Shown here piece after piece: positions 60,789-64,000 of a stretch of DNA of 64,000 nucleotides (position 1 is the stretch's first letter; each line of letters begins with the position of its first letter). The notes under the pieces are model-generated. The model was given only the letters and a program-made list of their open reading frames with translations, ran no database searches and was not told the origin of the DNA. Both the position numbers and the translations under genes were made by a program. The stretch is taken from the NCBI GenBank assembly GCA_946185535.1, contig CAMHJX010000007.1, forward strand, positions 62,001-126,000, given 5' to 3'. The DNA is from an uncultured Bacteroidales bacterium. Its GTDB lineage: Bacteria > Bacteroidota > Bacteroidia > Bacteroidales > F082.

Positions 60789-61628
60789 TTACTTTACCGC
60801 CTTGATCTTTCCACCCTTCCGCATCATGGCATCCCACCAACGGGCAGGCATGAGTGCATGCATAACTCTGCCAAAAATCGAAAAACGGCCGCGGGAATAG
60901 CGTGCTTGGGGGTGACGACTGTTGACAGCGCGACTGATAGCCTTGGTGATGACGGAGGGCTTTGACAGGAAATTGGTCTTATAGAACCAATCTATGTTTT
61001 TGGCCCACTGTGTGCCGACCTCTTCGTAAGCCGTACCCGCCGACGCTTCCATCAGATGTTTGGCTGCGATGGGTCCCCAGTCAGTCTTGATGGCACCCGG
61101 CTCAATCATCACCACATCGATGCCAAAAGGTTTCATCTCCATGCGCAAGGCATCGCTAAAGGCCTCAACAGAGTATTTGGTCACATTGTACCAGCCACCC
61201 ATGTAAATCACCATCTTGCCCGCTATCGATGAGGTGTTGATGATGCGGCCGCTCCCCTGCTTGCGCATATAAGGCAACACCAACTGCGTCAGTCGCGCCA
61301 AGCCGAAGACATTCACTTCCACCTGACGACGCGCATCCTCAAGCGGCACAGTCTCGATAGTACCAAAGTAACCGTATCCCGCATTGTTGACCAACACGTC
61401 AATTCGACCTTCGGCTTGTATGACGGCCTCAACGCCTTGACTCATAGACGCTTCATCGGTGACATCCATCTTAATCACCTTCACACCGTATGTCTTCAAA
61501 GGCTCCATCAGCTCTACCCTTCGGGCGGCAGCATATACCTTATGGCCTTGTTGGGCCAAAGTCTGGGCAGCGTCGAAACCAATGCCACTGCTGGCCCCTG
61601 TGATAAGAATTACCTTGTCTTTCTTCAT
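60789..61628 (-). CDS. Short-chain dehydrogenase/reductase
   Basis: 279 residues. The cofactor motif is TGASSGIG (10-17). NNAG is at 81-84, and the catalytic Ser (133-134), Tyr147 and Lys151 (WYNVTKYS) are all present. Arg at the end of beta-2 (AAARR) suggests NADP(H). The C-terminal ~50 residues (NSRHPQARYSRGRFSIFGRV) resemble the SDR group that acts on lipids or retinoid-like substrates. The substrate is unknown. Divergent from the thioesterase gene with two facing promoters. Confidence 0.92.
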   Translation of the reverse strand: MKKDKVILITGASSGIGFDAAQTLAQQGHKVYAAARRVELMEPLKTYGVKVIKMDVTDEASMSQGVEAVIQAEGRIDVLVNNAGYGYFGTIETVPLEDARRQVEVNVFGLARLTQLVLPYMRKQGSGRIINTSSIAGKMVIYMGGWYNVTKYSVEAFSDALRMEMKPFGIDVVMIEPGAIKTDWGPIAAKHLMEASAGTAYEEVGTQWAKNIDWFYKTNFLSKPSVITKAISRAVNSRHPQARYSRGRFSIFGRVMHALMPARWWDAMMRKGGKIKAVK

Positions 61629-61636
61629 AATGGTTG

Positions 61637-61667
61637 CAAAATTACAAATTCCCGCAACGATTCCACA
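61637..61667 (-). promoter_or_regulatory. Promoter of the SDR gene
   Basis: TAATTTTG (61637-61644, minus strand) and TTG about 21 nt upstream. Confidence 0.6.
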
Positions 61668-61686
61668 AGGATTCGTGTTTTTTCTG

Positions 61687-61694
61687 TAATTTTG
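61687..61694 (+). promoter_or_regulatory. -7 element of the thioesterase-exporter operon
   Basis: TAATTTTG, 29 nt upstream of the thioesterase ATG. Confidence 0.55.
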
Positions 61695-61723
61695 CCGCTT
61701 CTTTTTACCTATGTAAAACTACA

Positions 61724-62131
61724 ATGAACACCTACAAACACGAAGTAAAATACTACGAATGCGACCGTATGGGTGTGACGCATCACTCCAACTACGTTCG
61801 TTTCATGGAAGAGGCCCGAGTCGACTGGCTTGACCAACTGGGATTCGGCTTCGAGAAAATCGAAGCGGAGAATGTCTTCTCCCCTGTCATTTCCATCTCA
61901 TGCGAATACAAACATCCTACGACTTTCAAAGACATTATTGAAATTGAGGTGAAAATCAGCAAGATGAGTGAAATGAAGTTTGAGTTTGAATACACGATGC
62001 GCTCCAACGGCAAGTTGGTCTGCCTTGGCCACAGTGCACATTGTTTCATCGAAAACGGTCGTCCCGTGGCCATCTCAAAGCGACTCCCCGACTTTTATCA
62101 ATCACTAAAAAGCTATATATCAACTGAATAA
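61724..62131 (+). CDS. Acyl-CoA/ACP thioesterase (4-hydroxybenzoyl-CoA thioesterase-like hot-dog fold)
   Basis: 135 residues from MNTYKHEVKYYE; a longer frame would start upstream of the promoter. YYECDRMGVTHHSNYVRFMEEAR has the Asp and His pattern of YbgC/FadM-type hot-dog thioesterases, and FSPVISISCEYKHPTTFKD follows as usual. It hydrolyses acyl thioesters in the cytoplasm. Its stop overlaps the start of the MMPL exporter gene by one base (TAATG), so the two are translationally coupled, as seen in some lipid and aryl-polyene gene clusters. Confidence 0.9.
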   Translation: MNTYKHEVKYYECDRMGVTHHSNYVRFMEEARVDWLDQLGFGFEKIEAENVFSPVISISCEYKHPTTFKDIIEIEVKISKMSEMKFEFEYTMRSNGKLVCLGHSAHCFIENGRPVAISKRLPDFYQSLKSYISTE

Positions 62132-64000
62132 TGCATAAAATTTTTGTCCCTTTATACCGTTACTTCAACAACCACAAGGTCTTGATGTACCTGATTATGG
62201 TCATCTCGGCTGTGGTATTTGTTTTCTTTGGGCTGCGACTCCATTTCGAGGAGGACATCTCTAAGCTTTTGCCTACCTCAAGCGTCGAGAGTCAGCTGGC
62301 CTTCACCTCCATCCAGCTCAAAGACAAGATTTACCTTCAAGTGACCTCTGCCGATGAGCGTTTATCACCAGAAATCCTCGCCGAACGGACAGATGAATTC
62401 GTCAACCTGCTCTACGAGAAGGATTCTACGACCCATTACATCGGCAATGTGCTTTACAAAATGGAACCCGAGGTGGCCATCAATGCCTTGGACTTTGTGC
62501 TTGAGCACATCCCTTCCTTCATCGACACCTCGGCCTACCACGACTTTGAGAAAGCCCTTGAGCCTGAGGCCATTCAAAACCAGATGTGGGTCAACTACGA
62601 GCAGATGATGGAAGACGAGACGGGCGACATCACCCAAGCCATTATGTATGACCCGCTCAACTTGCGTGATGTGGTGCTCGGCGATGTGATGCGGGGTGCT
62701 ATCAACGGCTTCAACATCATCGATGGGCAACTCTTCTGCCCCGACAGTACCGTGGCCATCGCCTACCTTGCCCCAGCCTTCCAGTCCTTGGATTCGAAAT
62801 CCGCCAACAAATTCTCTAAAATGTTGAAACAAACGCAAGAAGAATTTGAAATAATCCATCCAGACGTGAAAGTGCACGCCCACGGTGACCCCATCGGCAG
62901 TGTTTCGAATGCTGGCCGCATCCGCTCCGACCTTGTCGTAACTGTGGGTATTTCCCTTGTTTTGATATTGATACTTATCAGCTTGTGTTTCAGAAGTTTG
63001 CATTTCATTTGGGAACTACTGTTGCCCATCATTTACGGCATAGCCCTCTCGTTGGCTAGCATTTACTGGATTAGAGGCGAGATGTCGCTCATGGCCTTGG
63101 GATTGGGAGCCATCGTGCTAGGTGTGGCCATCAGCTACAGCCTGCATGTGCTTATCCACCACTTCTTTGTCGGCGACCCCGAAAAACTGCTGAGGGATGA
63201 GTCCACGCCAGTTTTCCTAAGCTGCGTGACCACAGTGGGTGCTTTTTGCAGTCTCCTTTTCACCGATAGCGACTTACTCCGCGACTTCGGCCTGTTTGCC
63301 TCCTTCGCTTTAATAGGCTCCACCCTTTTCGCCTTGATTTTCCTGCCTCATTTCTTGCCTACACGCAAGGCCGACAGCAATAGCAAGACCTTCCGCCGCA
63401 TCTCGCGCCTCAACAACCTGCCTTTCGACAAAAAGCCATGGTTCCTGATGCTGATTGCGGTCATTACTATCATTGGCATCATCTTCGCCCACAAGGTGAA
63501 ATTCGACAGCGACCTCCGTAACCTCGACTACAACTCACCTGAAGAGACCAAGGCCGAGGGCCTTTACAACGCGAAAAACAACGACGGATTCTATCACCTT
63601 TATTTTGCGACAGTTTCCACCAACCTCGACGAGGCCCTGGAAGCCGACAAGTCTCTCATGGTACTGCTCGATTCTCTGAAGCATGAAGGTATAGTGCATA
63701 GCTATACCGACATCATTCCCAAGTTGTTTGTCACCCAGGCCGACCAAAAGCAGCGCATTGCCGCATGGAATGATTTCTGGACCGAAGAAAGGAAAGCCTA
63801 CGCCATCTCACGCGTTGAAAAAGGTGCCTTAGGATTCGGCCTCGACCCGATGATGTTCTACGACTTCAAGGAGCTCTTGGATGCCGATTACGAAGCTGCT
63901 TCACTGATGGAAAGTGGTGTGGTACCCGATAACCTTTTGGGTAACTTCATCGAATGCAATGCCGACAACCAATACATGGTGTTCACCGATGTCTCCATGA
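62131..64000 (+). CDS. MMPL/RND-type exporter, 5' part (runs off right edge)
   Basis: The frame is open from the ATG at 62131 to the window edge (623 codons). A membrane helix at ~18-37 (VLMYLIMVISAVVFVFFGLR) is followed by a periplasmic domain (~40-265). A helix bundle comes next (VVTVGISLVLILILISLCF; ALGLGAIVLGVAISYSLHVL; a further pair to ~410), then a second periplasmic domain after FDKKPWFLMLIAVITIIGII. This is the first half of a predicted lipid-type RND/MMPL exporter. Coupling to a thioesterase suggests export of an acyl product. Confidence 0.88.
   Translation, partial: MHKIFVPLYRYFNNHKVLMYLIMVISAVVFVFFGLRLHFEEDISKLLPTSSVESQLAFTSIQLKDKIYLQVTSADERLSPEILAERTDEFVNLLYEKDSTTHYIGNVLYKMEPEVAINALDFVLEHIPSFIDTSAYHDFEKALEPEAIQNQMWVNYEQMMEDETGDITQAIMYDPLNLRDVVLGDVMRGAINGFNIIDGQLFCPDSTVAIAYLAPAFQSLDSKSANKFSKMLKQTQEEFEIIHPDVKVHAHGDPIGSVSNAGRIRSDLVVTVGISLVLILILISLCFRSLHFIWELLLPIIYGIALSLASIYWIRGEMSLMALGLGAIVLGVAISYSLHVLIHHFFVGDPEKLLRDESTPVFLSCVTTVGAFCSLLFTDSDLLRDFGLFASFALIGSTLFALIFLPHFLPTRKADSNSKTFRRISRLNNLPFDKKPWFLMLIAVITIIGIIFAHKVKFDSDLRNLDYNSPEETKAEGLYNAKNNDGFYHLYFATVSTNLDEALEADKSLMVLLDSLKHEGIVHSYTDIIPKLFVTQADQKQRIAAWNDFWTEERKAYAISRVEKGALGFGLDPMMFYDFKELLDADYEAASLMESGVVPDNLLGNFIECNADNQYMVFTDVSM

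Overview
The window reads as a chromosomal segment of a Bacteroidales bacterium (phylum Bacteroidota). The evidence is lineage-typical: many promoters fit the Bacteroidota -7 consensus TAnnTTTG, several surface proteins end in Type IX secretion (T9SS) C-terminal sorting domains, there is a TonB-dependent receptor of the outer-membrane beta-barrel type, and there are tandem AAA/PD-(D/E)XK ATPase genes. The DNA looks close to balanced in GC. No tRNA, rRNA, CRISPR array, integrase or transposase was seen.

Layout. 0-7.3 kb: the 5' part of a giant modular surface protein (minus strand, runs off the left edge). 7.7-13.1 kb: a small HTH regulator flanked by repeats, then three tandem ATPases with C-terminal nuclease-like domains and the orphan leader of a fourth. 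13.2-18.4 kb: a tightly overlapping operon encoding an ECF-like sigma factor, a one-pass membrane anti-sigma candidate, a caspase-like peptidase, an outer-membrane protein and a lipoprotein. 18.4-23.3 kb: hydrolase, small membrane protein, ribbon-helix-helix protein, CPBP protease, DUF3784-like membrane protein and SPFH protein. 23.4-30.7 kb: M48 lipoprotein, a MurD-like ligase overlapping a MurL-like epimerase (a probable alternative D-glutamate route for peptidoglycan), YqgE and an M16 peptidase. 30.8-37.3 kb: TonB-dependent receptor, heavy-metal P-type ATPase and a T9SS-exported M6 peptidase.

37.4-46.2 kb is bracketed by two inward-facing cobalamin riboswitches. Each precedes a large exported protein: a fibronectin-III surface protein and a T9SS beta-helix protein. 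Between them lie an acyl-CoA transferase and a MarC-type membrane protein. 46.2-52.8 kb: a small unknown gene, a histidine acid phosphatase, and a porin-imelysin-dihaem cytochrome set that looks like an iron/redox module. 53-64 kb: a second large T9SS surface protein, a ResB/CcsA cytochrome c maturation protein, a C69 dipeptidase, an SDR, and a thioesterase coupled to an MMPL-type exporter that runs off the right edge.

The strongest unexplained signals are: (1) the sigma/anti-sigma/caspase operon; (2) B12 riboswitches controlling giant exported proteins rather than recognisable transporters; (3) a palindrome (AATCCCC..GGGGATT type) placed exactly 27 nt upstream of TTTGCA in three intergenic regions, two of them in front of genes linked to c-type cytochromes; (4) cloverleaf-shaped intergenic repeats, and repeats translated in frame inside murD-like, murL-like and P-type ATPase genes.
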